A DNA stretch of 64,000 nucleotides from Fodinicurvata halophila (GTDB lineage: Bacteria; Pseudomonadota; Alphaproteobacteria; Kiloniellales; DSM-21159): assembly GCF_042651425.1 (NCBI RefSeq), contig NZ_JBHSCW010000001.1, positions 310,001-374,000 of the forward strand, given 5' to 3'. The position numbers were made by a program, and so were the translations under genes. The notes under the pieces are model-generated. The model saw only the letters and a list, made by a program, of their open reading frames with translations, ran no database searches and was not told the DNA's origin. Below, piece after piece: positions 17,498-25,083 of the stretch; within the stretch, counting starts at the first letter, position 1, and the number at the start of each line of letters is the position of its first letter.

Positions 17498-18262
17498 CTA
17501 GCGGGCAAAGAAGGGGCCGGAGGGGCCGGGCTGGATCTGCGAGGAATGGGCAAAGCGCTGGGCCGACATTGGCTTGGCCGTATAGGGCAGCGTGCTCGTG
17601 CGGGTCGTCTCGCCGCTGTGGGTTGTCGGGCGCGATGCCTGGCGCACCGGACGATACTCCTCCTCCCCGCCGCGCTCTGCCGTGCGCTGCTCCTTCTGCC
17701 AGATGTCCATGACCTTGGTGCGGTAGCGCAGGTTATACTTGGGCGTCGCAGAATGGTACCGGCCGACCGCGGCCTCCCAGGAGTTGAGCTCACGATAGTG
17801 ATCGAGCAGGTACTTGGCGCTGTAGGCGACGTTGTAGGCCGGTTCGAAGGCTTGCTCCAGCGAGCTGAAGGCCTGGGGATGGTACATGAGGTTGATCTGC
17901 ATGCAGCCGACATCGATGTTGCGCACCCCTTTCGCCTTGAGGCTGCGCACTTCCCGGACAGCGGCCTCGCGACTGGGCAGATATCGCCCCCTGCCTTCGG
18001 CCATCACGGTCCAGGGCCAGGCAAAAACTGCCCGCTGAGCCTTGTTGTGCCGCCCCGACTCGGCCTTGGAGATGGCCGCCAGAAGATGTGCCGGCACGCC
18101 GAGCATGCGTTCGGCCTCGGCCACATAGCGCGCACAGAGCGTCCAGTCCGAATCGACGCCCGCCGGCGCGATGCGCGTGCTGTCGGCCTTAAGCGGCCAG
18201 GCCGCGAAGGCCAGCAGCATGAGCAGCATCAGAATAAAGGACAGTCTGCCGAGCAACGTCAC
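17498..18262 (-). CDS. Lytic transglycosylase SLT domain protein
   Basis: A secreted muramidase-like protein of 254 aa. A hydrophobic signal segment (LSFILMLLMLLAFAAWPL) occupies residues 7-24. The SLT fold includes LLAAISKAESGRHNK, with the catalytic Glu at the ESG motif, then DVGCMQINLMYHP and the NVAYSAKYLLDHYREL helix. The C-terminal 60 residues are low-complexity and polar. The GTG start at 18262 is preceded by GGGAGG. The family cleaves peptidoglycan glycan strands, and some members serve cell-envelope machines; no such machine is adjacent here. Confidence 0.9.
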   Translation of the reverse strand: MTLLGRLSFILMLLMLLAFAAWPLKADSTRIAPAGVDSDWTLCARYVAEAERMLGVPAHLLAAISKAESGRHNKAQRAVFAWPWTVMAEGRGRYLPSREAAVREVRSLKAKGVRNIDVGCMQINLMYHPQAFSSLEQAFEPAYNVAYSAKYLLDHYRELNSWEAAVGRYHSATPKYNLRYRTKVMDIWQKEQRTAERGGEEEYRPVRQASRPTTHSGETTRTSTLPYTAKPMSAQRFAHSSQIQPGPSGPFFAR

Positions 18263-18496
18263 TTGGAACCTCCCGTGAACACACCCTCAGCAAAAGCAAT
18301 AAGCGTGCCAAGAACCGCCCAGCGCCCCTGCAACCGGCACAGATTGCCCGGTTTCCCGGAATTGTGCGGCGCAACAGAGACTTGACACCATTGACGCTCG
18401 CAAAAGACACCCAATCCTGGGTGGAATATGTATGTATTCCAATTAGATATGAATTTTTCTCTTGCAAAGAGCAGCAAAATCGCCATATTGTGCAGT

Positions 18497-18592
18497 GCGG
18501 CATGAGGAGGACATCCTCCTCCCGCCGTACGTCTCTAAGGGCGTTTCCTCCCTAGACTTGGGCCGTGCATTAGCACGGCCCTTTTTTCTTTT
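18497..18592 (+). ncRNA. Candidate trans-acting sRNA with anti-SD motifs (MmgR/suhB-like)
   Basis: An intergenic transcript candidate with a promoter-like TTGCAA (18462-18467), 16-base spacer and CATATT (18484-18489), and an intrinsic terminator. Between them are two anti-Shine-Dalgarno-type tracts, ATCCTCCTCCCGCC (18513-18526) and TTTCCTCCC (18544-18552), followed by CTAGACTTGGGCC. From memory, this motif order matches the alphaproteobacterial MmgR/suhB sRNA family (Rfam RF00519), whose members carry two CUCCUCCC-like loops and bind Hfq. Family assignment is from recalled consensus and needs a covariance-model search. It lies between the lytic transglycosylase and formylglutamate amidohydrolase genes. 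Confidence 0.62.
18560..18592 (+). terminator. Intrinsic terminator of the candidate sRNA
   Basis: GGGCCGTGC at 18560-18568 pairs perfectly with GCACGGCCC at 18573-18581 across a four-base loop, followed by TTTTTTCTTTTT. It is oriented on the plus strand, where no protein gene ends nearby, so it supports a separate small transcript. Confidence 0.9.
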
Positions 18593-18640
18593 TCGTTAAC
18601 GGCTGCCCCTTTGTTGGAGACGGATGCCCTGCGGCCGGGT

Positions 18641-19519
18641 TCAGCTCGGTGCGAGAGGCAGCCTGCCCAGGCCGGCCAGCAGGTCGGGCACCATGTCCGC
18701 CAGCTTCTTCAGCCCGGCGCCGCGCTGGATACGCGTTTCGTCCATGTAGAGCCGGCGATTGATCTCGATCTGCAGGCAATGGAGCCCTTCCCTCGGACGG
18801 CCGTAGTGACGCGTGACGTAGCCGCCGGAATAGGGCTTGTTGCGCCCCACCCGGTATCCCGCCGCGCTCAGCACCTCCACCGCGCACTGGGTGACTTCCG
18901 GCGCGCAGGCCGCCCCGTGGCAATCCCCCAGCACGATATCCATGGCCGGCAGGCGCGGATCCCGTCCCCAGTTCTGGGCATTGGACGGCATGGAGTGACA
19001 GTCCAGCAGCAGGCAGGCCCCGAAGCGCTGCCGCGTTTCCCCCAGCAGGCACGCCAGGGCCTCGTGATAGGGCCGGTAGCAGCGTTCGATGCGCTCCAGG
19101 GCTTCCGCCAGGTCCAGCTTGCCGCTGTAGATCTCGGCTCCGTTGGCCACCACGCGCGCCACCGTGCCCAGGCCGGCCGCCACGCGCGGCGAGGCCGAGT
19201 TGACATAGTCGGGCAGCGGCTCGTCGAACATGGCGGGATCGAGTTCGTAGGGCTCCCGGTTCGGGTCTACGTACGCCCGCGGAAACAGGGCGCGCAGCAG
19301 GGGGGCGCCCAACTCCGGTGCCGCGGCGAAGATCTCGTCCACGAAACTGTCCTCCGAGCGCCGCAGCATCAGCGGATCGAGGCGCGAGCGCGCCAGGAAG
19401 TCCGCCGGATAGCTGCTGCCGCTGTGCGGCGAGGCCACGACCAGGGGCAGGCTCTGGCGGCGCGGGCGCAGAACCTCGTGGGTCTCGCAGATCTCGGACG
19501 TATGGGCCGGACCGTCCAT
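18641..19519 (-). CDS. N-formylglutamate amidohydrolase family protein
   Basis: A predicted zinc hydrolase of 292 aa of the FGase family (PF05013). In histidine catabolism the family hydrolyses N-formylglutamate; related proteins act on other N-acyl substrates. Motifs seen are VVASPHSGSSYPADF, DSFVDEIFAAAPELGAPLL, LLLDCHSMPS with metal ligands, and LQIEINRRLYMDE. Start 19519 has GGAGAGAG upstream; the earlier ATG at 19585 lacks one. No hut genes are adjacent. It is divergent from cpdR, a neighbourhood I recall as common in alphaproteobacteria. Confidence 0.87.
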   Translation of the reverse strand: MDGPAHTSEICETHEVLRPRRQSLPLVVASPHSGSSYPADFLARSRLDPLMLRRSEDSFVDEIFAAAPELGAPLLRALFPRAYVDPNREPYELDPAMFDEPLPDYVNSASPRVAAGLGTVARVVANGAEIYSGKLDLAEALERIERCYRPYHEALACLLGETRQRFGACLLLDCHSMPSNAQNWGRDPRLPAMDIVLGDCHGAACAPEVTQCAVEVLSAAGYRVGRNKPYSGGYVTRHYGRPREGLHCLQIEINRRLYMDETRIQRGAGLKKLADMVPDLLAGLGRLPLAPS

Positions 19520-19807
19520 GCTCTCTCCGGAATTGGCCTTCCTGACTGTACGCTCCAATGTCCGAATGTTGCAGGGACTTCGCAACGATTTCTTTGCCTG
19601 CCCCGTTGCTCTCCCTCCTGTGGGCCGGCCGGACGGCCCGAGCGGCTACCCTCGGCGAGGAAAATACGCTAGTCTGACGTTTCACAGGTCACCACCTCGT
19701 TGAGCGATGCTCGCGAAGCGGCGCGCTTTGATCCATCCGAAATCAGGCAGGGTCCGCCGGCCACCCCGGCAGTGCCCCGGCAATGAGGCAAAGAGACAGG
19801 ACACACC

Positions 19808-20176
19808 ATGGCGCGCATTCTCCTGGCGGAAGACGATCCCGGCCTCCGGCGCGTGCTGGTGCGGGCACTGGACGCGGCGGGTCACAGCGTCCGAGCGGCC
19901 GGCGATGGCCTCGAGGCGCTCAGGCAGCTTCACGAAGAGGCGGTGGACCTGCTGCTGGCCGACATCGTCATGCCCGGGCTGGACGGAATGGAACTGGCAC
20001 GCCGGGCCGGCGGGCTGCATCCGGGCCTGCGCATCATGTTCATCACCGGCTTTGCCGCCGTGGTCCTGCGCGACGGCCGGATGGAACAGGCCCCGGCAGG
20101 CGCGCGCCTGCTCTCCAAGCCCTTTCACCTGCGCGATCTGGTGCGCGAGGTCGACGCCCTCCTGGAAGTCGCGTGA
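19808..20176 (+). CDS. cpdR: CpdR-like single-domain response regulator
   Basis: A 122-residue receiver domain without output domain. Acidic pocket residues are in LLAEDDPGLRRVL, the phospho-acceptor Asp is in LLLADIVMPGLDG (about residue 51), and the conserved Lys is in LLSKPFHLRDLV. Sequence and length match CpdR, which in Caulobacter controls ClpXP-dependent proteolysis through the cell cycle. It lies immediately before tRNA-Val, so it is the last chromosomal protein gene before the island. Confidence 0.85.
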   Translation: MARILLAEDDPGLRRVLVRALDAAGHSVRAAGDGLEALRQLHEEAVDLLLADIVMPGLDGMELARRAGGLHPGLRIMFITGFAAVVLRDGRMEQAPAGARLLSKPFHLRDLVREVDALLEVA

Positions 20177-20302
20177 GGCGCTTCACTCAAAACGAGCGGG
20201 ACCGGCAACAGGCACCGCAGAGGAGTCTTGCCAAACGCCGGCGTGGGTGCTATCTGCCCGCCTCACACAGCAGGCGATCATCCCGCCATCGCCACTGGGG
20301 TC

Positions 20303-20377
20303 GGGCGCGTAGCTCAGCGGGAGAGCACTACGTTGACATCGTAGGGGTCGCTGGTTCAATCCCAGCCGCGCCCACCA
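20303..20377 (+). tRNA. tRNA-Val (anticodon GAC)
   Basis: A complete cloverleaf: the acceptor arm GGGCGCG pairs with CGCGCCC, the D-loop has AGCTCAGCGGGAGAGC, the anticodon stem CTACG/CGTAG encloses TTGACAT with anticodon GAC, and the T-arm has GGTTCAATCC. Encoded ACCA ends at 20377. Its 3' 45 bases are the likely integration site of the island to the right. Confidence 0.96.
20333..20377 (+). repeat. Left attachment site (tRNA-Val 3' end), direct repeat copy 1
   Basis: These 45 bases, from TTGACATCGTAGG to CGCGCCCACCA, recur at 60765-60809 with one difference. This is the pattern left when a tyrosine recombinase inserts an element into a tRNA 3' end and keeps the tRNA whole. Confidence 0.82.
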
Positions 20378-20423
20378 CCTCTGGTAACGAAGTGGTAACG
20401 AGAAGGCCTGAGAACGGCGCCCC

Positions 20424-20717
20424 TCACCGATCCTCGATCGCCCGGATCTCCGCCCGCACGGACCCATAGTCCTCGACGAAAGTTCCGACCGCCGAGCAGT
20501 CCTCGCTCACGACGTTGCGCCGGCAGGGTGGCGGCAGACAGCCCAGCTCTTGCGCCGCCTTCTCCTGGAAAGCGGCCGTGTAGCTGTACAGCGTCGGCTG
20601 CACCGCACTGCTAGAAGTCCCCTTTGCGCAGCCTGTCTGAAGCGCCAGTGCGCTCATACTCGCGACGAGCATCATCGCGGCGATCGGCCGCCGCCGCATC
20701 GATCTTCTGCTGTTCAT
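20424..20717 (-). CDS. Outer-membrane spanin-like (Rz1-like) lipoprotein, phage remnant
   Basis: A lipoprotein of about 97 aa with a basic N-terminus (MNSRRSMRRRPIAAMM), a hydrophobic segment and the lipobox LQTGC. The mature part has several cysteines (LGCLPPPCRRNVVSEDC). It overlaps the 3' part of the upstream membrane gene in another frame, the arrangement of phage Rz/Rz1 spanins that disrupt the outer membrane at lysis. The start could be 20717 or 20699. It is adjacent to the left att site, so it is probably the relic end of a prophage. Confidence 0.6.
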   Translation of the reverse strand: MNSRRSMRRRPIAAMMLVASMSALALQTGCAKGTSSSAVQPTLYSYTAAFQEKAAQELGCLPPPCRRNVVSEDCSAVGTFVEDYGSVRAEIRAIEDR

Positions 20718-20832
20718 GCTCGGCCTCCTGTCGGCCCTTGCCCTTGCCCTTGTAGTACAGCCCCAGCGCGCCACCGATGACGGTCAGCGCGCCGATGATG
20801 TGCGGCAGGAACTCTGTGAGTAGAGAGATCAT
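20611..20832 (-). CDS. Inner-membrane spanin-like (Rz-like) protein
   Basis: A 73-residue protein with one N-terminal membrane segment (LPHIIGALTVIGGALGLYY) followed by a highly charged helical tail (KGKGKGRQEAEHEQQKIDAAAADRRDDARREYERT). This is the topology of an i-spanin: inner-membrane anchor and periplasmic coiled coil. Its 3' end overlaps the lipoprotein gene out of frame. It is shorter than lambda Rz but within the range of small phage spanins. It starts four bases after the stop of a holin-like gene. Function is inferred from architecture only. Confidence 0.6.
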   Translation of the reverse strand: MISLLTEFLPHIIGALTVIGGALGLYYKGKGKGRQEAEHEQQKIDAAAADRRDDARREYERTGASDRLRKGDF

Positions 20833-20836
20833 GGGC

Positions 20837-20965
20837 TCAGTCCTTGTAGTGACGCAGGGCCCAATAGGCGACGAGCGCCAGCGCGATCGCCGCCAGGACC
20901 CAGGGCGCCACGTCGATGATCTGCTGGATCAGCAGGAAGGCCGGCTGCGCGACAAGCGGTGCCAT
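20837..20965 (-). CDS. Holin-like single-span membrane peptide
   Basis: A 42-residue open frame, MAPLVAQPAFLLIQQIIDV then APWVLAAIALALVAYW and a short basic tail RHYKD. One membrane helix, small size and position just before the spanin pair suggest a holin or lysis accessory. Its first codons overlap the join with the hipA fragment on the other strand (about 20958), so the N-terminus may itself be altered by the rearrangement. Confidence 0.45.
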   Translation of the reverse strand: MAPLVAQPAFLLIQQIIDVAPWVLAAIALALVAYWALRHYKD

Positions 20966-22190
20966 CAGCTTCACCTATCATGACGACTGGCTGGCCTGGG
21001 ACCACGCGCTGCCCGTCTCGCTCTCGCTGCCCCTGCGCGAAACCCCCTATCGCGGCGAGCCGGTCACGGCCGTCTTCGAGAACCTGCTGCCGGACTCCGA
21101 AAGTCTGCGCCGCCGGGTGGCCGAGAAAGTCGGCGCGCGCGGCATCGATGCCTACAGCCTGCTCTCGGTAATCGGACATGACTGCGTCGGTGCCTTGCAG
21201 TTCATTGCCGGAGACAACGACCTCGTCGACAATACGGCCGCACTTTACGGGGAAGCCGTCGATGAGGAGACCATCGAGAAGCTGTTGACGGGACTGGCTC
21301 AGGCGCCGCTGGGCCTGTCCCGAGACAATGCTTTCCGGATTTCCGTGGCCGGCGCGAAGGAAAAGACCGCCCTGCTCCATCACGAGGGCAGATGGATCAA
21401 GCCCCATGGCACGACCCCGACCACGCATATCCTGAAGAGCCGGATCGGGCAGCTGCCCGGCGGGATCAATCTGTCCGACAGCGTCGAGAACGAGTTCTAC
21501 GGACTCAAACTGGCCGAGGCCTTTGGCCTGCCCGTCAACACAGCCACAATCGAAACCTTCGGCGAAACCAGGGCGCTTGTCATCACGCGCTTTGATCGGC
21601 GATGGACCGGCGACGGCCGCCTGCTGCGCCTGCCGCAGGAGGATTGCTGCCAGGCGCTGTCCGTGCCCCCGACCCTGAAGTACCAGAACGAGGGCGGGCC
21701 GGGCGTGGGAGATGTGCTGAACCTGTTCAAGGGCAGCGACACGCCGATCGAGGACCAGGAGACAGTCCTCAAGGCGCAGATTATTTTCTGGCTGATCGGA
21801 GCGACGGACGGCCACGCCAAGAACTTCAGCCTGTTCCTGGGGCCGGGCGGCAGCTATCGCATGACGCCGCTCTATGACATCCTGACAGCACAGCCCGCCG
21901 TGAGCGCCCGCCAGATCGCGCGCAAGCAGATGAAGATGGCGATGTCCGTCGGTGACAAAAGGCATTACCGCTTCGACGAGATCCACGGGCGGCATTTTGT
22001 CCAGACGGCCATGCGGGCGGGACTATCGAGGAAGCGCTCGATCGCTATCCTCGACGAGATGGCGGAGCGGGCACCACAGGCGCTGGATGTAGCCATGGCA
22101 GCACTGCCGAAGGATTTCCCGCCGGCGATCCCCGATGCCGTTCATAAGGCGGTGATGGAGCGGGCCAGTGGTCTACAGGTTAGGCGGTAG
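20916..22190 (+). CDS. HipA-like serine/threonine kinase, 5'-truncated by rearrangement
   Basis: Type II toxin-antitoxin kinase of the HipA family. The catalytic part is intact: GAKEKTALL nucleotide-binding loop, SVENEFYGLKLAEAFGLPV, ALVITRFDRR, catalytic DGHAKNFS, and metal-binding YDIL. Family homology begins abruptly at GAISFTYHDDWLAWDHALP (codon at 20958). The roughly 20 normal N-terminal residues are missing. The preceding 14 codons (MICWISRKAGCATS) are antisense to the holin-like gene. No hipB antitoxin gene is beside it. If expressed, it would be a chimeric, possibly inactive toxin. Confidence 0.75.
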   Translation: MICWISRKAGCATSGAISFTYHDDWLAWDHALPVSLSLPLRETPYRGEPVTAVFENLLPDSESLRRRVAEKVGARGIDAYSLLSVIGHDCVGALQFIAGDNDLVDNTAALYGEAVDEETIEKLLTGLAQAPLGLSRDNAFRISVAGAKEKTALLHHEGRWIKPHGTTPTTHILKSRIGQLPGGINLSDSVENEFYGLKLAEAFGLPVNTATIETFGETRALVITRFDRRWTGDGRLLRLPQEDCCQALSVPPTLKYQNEGGPGVGDVLNLFKGSDTPIEDQETVLKAQIIFWLIGATDGHAKNFSLFLGPGGSYRMTPLYDILTAQPAVSARQIARKQMKMAMSVGDKRHYRFDEIHGRHFVQTAMRAGLSRKRSIAILDEMAERAPQALDVAMAALPKDFPPAIPDAVHKAVMERASGLQVRR

Positions 22191-22302
22191 ATTCCGCCGG
22201 ATAGTATCAGAGAAGCCGAGAGCTGATTCCTTAAAACACACCCAGAATTAAAGGTTCTCACCAGCAAAACCTGGGATCAGACACCTGGAAAATTAGAAAT
22301 TT

Positions 22303-23219
22303 TCAGTCTCCATGCTCTTGGAGCCAATCGCGATATCGTATGATCCCTTCATACATTGATACTTGCGGTTTGAACTTGAGCTCATTCTTGATCCGCGAAA
22401 GCTCCAGTTGGCCCTGGTACTCATCTCCGGTCTCCACACTTTCATCAAGCACGACCTCACTGTCGGGCAAAGCACTTTTGAGAGTTTCGCAGACATCCTT
22501 GAGCTGCAAAACGCAATCACTGCTCAAGTTATAAACCAGTGATGGTGCAGACTTCGCATCAAGAGCGGCGATGATGCCCCTAACAACATCGTCAACGTAT
22601 ACGTAGTGGCAAGGAAAGTTAGCCGGCCCAGGAATTACGATTTTCTCGCCCCTCAATCCACTCTTGAGGCTTTCACGAATCGTGCATGCAGTCCGTCGTC
22701 CAGGGCCATAGACCAACCTATGCGCAAAGCCAGGCCTTCGAGCCCATGCTGATAGCGATACCCTGCCAGTAGATGTTCACTCGCAGCCTTGCTGGCACCA
22801 TAAACATTTGTGGGAAAGAGTGGATACTCTTCTGGTATGGGCCCTTCGGCGGTCGGACCATAAGCAGCGATCGAGGAACAGTATATAAAGCGCTGCACCT
22901 CATGAATACGTGCTGCTTCCAAAAGATTTGCAGTCCCCCTGATATTGGTTTCACAGATCCAGAATGGATTGTCATTCGACACCATCGGACCGGATATTGC
23001 GCCGCAATGTACCAATGCATCAGCGTTACTAGACTTAAGTATCGCATGTGCTCGCGGTATATCCGTTAGCTCGGCAGCATAGCTTTGGACATTACGATGA
23101 CTAAATTCCACTACGTCCCGATCAAGGGCAATGACCTTAAAACCACGATCGGCAAGTGCCCAGATTAACGGCCTCCCTATCAAACCTCCGGCACCCGTAA
23201 CTACTACTGTCTTAGTCAT
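22303..23219 (-). pseudogene. NAD-dependent epimerase/dehydratase, frameshifted
   Basis: An extended-SDR sugar epimerase-like gene split by one frameshift. The first part (from MTKTVVVTGAGGLIGRPLIW, start 23219) has the GxxGxxG motif, NIRGTANLLEAA, YCSSIAAYG and the YGASKAASE active-site motif. It then shifts near 22710, and the adjoining frame continues VYGPGRRTACTIRESL to the stop at 22303. Inserting one G in the GGTTGGTC at the join restores RIGWVYGPGRR, so a single-base deletion or a sequencing error explains it. The gene is AT-richer than its neighbours. There is no sugar-pathway context. Confidence 0.75.
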
Positions 23220-23320
23220 TGATATTACCATTTACTGGTAGCTGCGCATTTAGCAAGGGGAAGCGAAATAAAAGCTGACCTGATACCAAATTTTCGTCCA
23301 ATTGCTACTGGAATCGTTGG

Positions 23321-23388
23321 TTGATTGACCTGCCCCCAAGAATGGACCCCCCGGACTGAAAAATTCCGGGAAGCAGGTCAGTTATCAA
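23321..23388. repeat. Nested inverted repeat, possible remnant of an insertion sequence
   Basis: An outer imperfect repeat (TTGATTGACCTGC at 23321 against GCAGGTCAGTTATCAA ending 23388) encloses an inner CCCGGA (23350-23355) / TCCGGG (23365-23370). It lies in the 273 bp gene-free gap between the broken epimerase and the next gene. Abutted ends of a deleted insertion sequence, or a MITE, would look like this. I cannot name a family. The rest of 23220-23492 shows nothing recognisable. Confidence 0.35.
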
Positions 23389-23492
23389 TGCCAAGGTCAC
23401 TTTCAGGGTAAGGTTACCAGAAATCAGAATGTTGGACCCCTTAACTTGCGGACAAACTGGATAGTGTTATCGATAAGGGGACAAATCACAGA

Positions 23493-24251
23493 TCAACGTA
23501 TGTTGACCACGTATTCGGCGAACACCCTGCGGCAGTCCATCTCGTAGTCCAATTCCTGGACGGGTGGCCTTGCGAAGTGCCAGGTCAAGCCATGTCTGGC
23601 GGCCCCGCGACCGACGATCTCCTCTGGCACCAACTCGTGAACGTCATGGACCGTATAAAGCTGCACACCCGTGGTCTCCTGCCAGCCTGCTCCGAAGAAA
23701 GCCATACGGCGTTCCATCTCGTCGAGCACCCATCTTGCCTTTTCGCGCACCCCCTCCGGGCTGGTGTCGCCACGCCGGATGATGTGGTCGCGGTAATTTC
23801 CCTTACCTTCAGGGGCCTCGCCGCTACCGGCAATCACGAAACTGTGGTCCTCCTGCTCGCTCGGTACGGTGTAGCAGAAGGCATGAAAGCCTGGCTCGTC
23901 GGGGCCCATACCTTCCGGACAGACATTTGCGCGTGCCACTGGATTGATCTCGTCGCGAATAATCCCCCATTTCCGCAGAACGTCGCCATAGGCGGCATTG
24001 AAGGTACGAAAGCCCTCCTCGCTGAACTGCCCGGGCGAGCGAAGTTCACAGGCACAGAAAGCGGCCAACGGCCGTCCGAGGCTTTCCAGGTGCTTTGCGA
24101 CACGAGAGAAACCCTCCTGAAGAGGCACCACCTCGGAAAAGCGAACTCGCTCGATACGGAATCCGGAAAGTGCCGCAACACCCGCCGAATACTGGAAGAC
24201 ACCAGGGACATAGGCGTAACCGCCTTCGCTCATTCGGGAAATTTCTGTCAT
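23493..24251 (-). CDS. Conserved protein of unknown function, possible RidA-like fold
   Basis: A 252-residue soluble protein I do not recognise with certainty. It begins MTEISRMSEGGYAYVPGVF after the NodB-independent start at 24251. The segments PLAAFCACELRSPGQF and INPVARANVCPEG recall the Arg-containing turn of the RidA/YjgF and chorismatase superfamily, but this is a visual impression. It ends the block A operon, 19 bases after the aspartate-dehydrogenase-like gene, so it probably acts on the same amine or imine intermediate. Deamination would fit the context and is only a guess. Confidence 0.6.
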   Translation of the reverse strand: MTEISRMSEGGYAYVPGVFQYSAGVAALSGFRIERVRFSEVVPLQEGFSRVAKHLESLGRPLAAFCACELRSPGQFSEEGFRTFNAAYGDVLRKWGIIRDEINPVARANVCPEGMGPDEPGFHAFCYTVPSEQEDHSFVIAGSGEAPEGKGNYRDHIIRRGDTSPEGVREKARWVLDEMERRMAFFGAGWQETTGVQLYTVHDVHELVPEEIVGRGAARHGLTWHFARPPVQELDYEMDCRRVFAEYVVNIR

Positions 24252-24270
24252 GGAACCCCCTTCGTAACAA

Positions 24271-25083
24271 TCAGGAACCGATGCACAGCGTAGCGGAGAG
24301 CTTCCGCAGGCAGGCGACAATGCTGTATCCAGTCGCGGCGCTGCTCCTCGGGTTTTCGGGATCGGGAAGATTGCTCACTTCGACACGCACCTCGCCTACC
24401 GCAGACCGAAAGTTCAACTCATGACGGTTGTTTGGCACATCCGGATCACACCACACCTCCACGCGGGTTCTTTCGGGGCCGAACCCGGCCAGGCTGACCG
24501 TCGCTGCTACGTTCACGTTCTGCGGGAATGCCTTGACCGCTTCGACGGCATTGCCGGCGAAAACCCGTCTCGGAGCCGTCAGGTTCATCGTGTCCAGCTG
24601 CCGCATGATTTCCGGTGTAAAGGCGGACGGCGGCTTCCGGGTAACAAGCGTCACATCCTCAAGGCCGGCCTCCGCAGCCGCGGCCAGGCCGTCCAGCCCG
24701 GCCACGGCTCCTGACGGAGCAAACACACGCCCGCCAAGGCGATGAGCCAGAACCACGAGGTCGTTGGCCGACAGGAGCGCGCCGACACTCGCGACGACAA
24801 GAACATCACCGCGATTCACCACCGGCTCGGCGATCCGCCGAAACAGCTCCGGTGGCAGGCATTCCACGATCACCTTGGCGCGGCCGGGGAGCTCGTCGAG
24901 CGTCAGCACGGCTGGAGACGTCGAAAAGCCGGAGGCCCGCTTTCGAGCCCGCTCCACATCGCGGGCCGAAACAGCGACGAGATCCAACCCGTCGATCCCT
25001 TCATCTAGCGCCGCAGCGACCTTCATGCCGACCGCACCAAGTCCCGCAACCCCGACGGACAATCGATCCGCTTGGTCCTTCAT
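24271..25083 (-). CDS. Aspartate dehydrogenase-like (DUF108) oxidoreductase 1
   Basis: A 270 aa NAD(P)-binding protein of the L-aspartate dehydrogenase family. The Rossmann motif GLGAVGMKVAAAL is at residues 13-25. Further family segments are IVECLPPEL, VFAPSGAVAGLDGLAAAAEAGL, VNVAATVSLAGFGPERTRVEVW and the His-bearing DVPNNRHELNFRSAVGEV. The start ATG at 25083 overlaps the aldehyde dehydrogenase stop (ATGA), so an in-frame ATG further upstream is rejected. Members oxidatively deaminate aspartate or reductively aminate oxo acids. The island has a second, distinct copy at 41035. Confidence 0.82.
   Translation of the reverse strand: MKDQADRLSVGVAGLGAVGMKVAAALDEGIDGLDLVAVSARDVERARKRASGFSTSPAVLTLDELPGRAKVIVECLPPELFRRIAEPVVNRGDVLVVASVGALLSANDLVVLAHRLGGRVFAPSGAVAGLDGLAAAAEAGLEDVTLVTRKPPSAFTPEIMRQLDTMNLTAPRRVFAGNAVEAVKAFPQNVNVAATVSLAGFGPERTRVEVWCDPDVPNNRHELNFRSAVGEVRVEVSNLPDPENPRSSAATGYSIVACLRKLSATLCIGS

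Noticed and set aside
15633..17501. A 622-codon plus-strand frame over leuD and leuC
   Set aside because: It is a shadow of leuC and leuD; it has no family motifs and is rich in Arg, His and Gly.
20183..20467. Minus-strand frame reading WWARLGLNQRPLRCQR across tRNA-Val
   Set aside because: This is the familiar spurious translation of a tRNA reverse complement.
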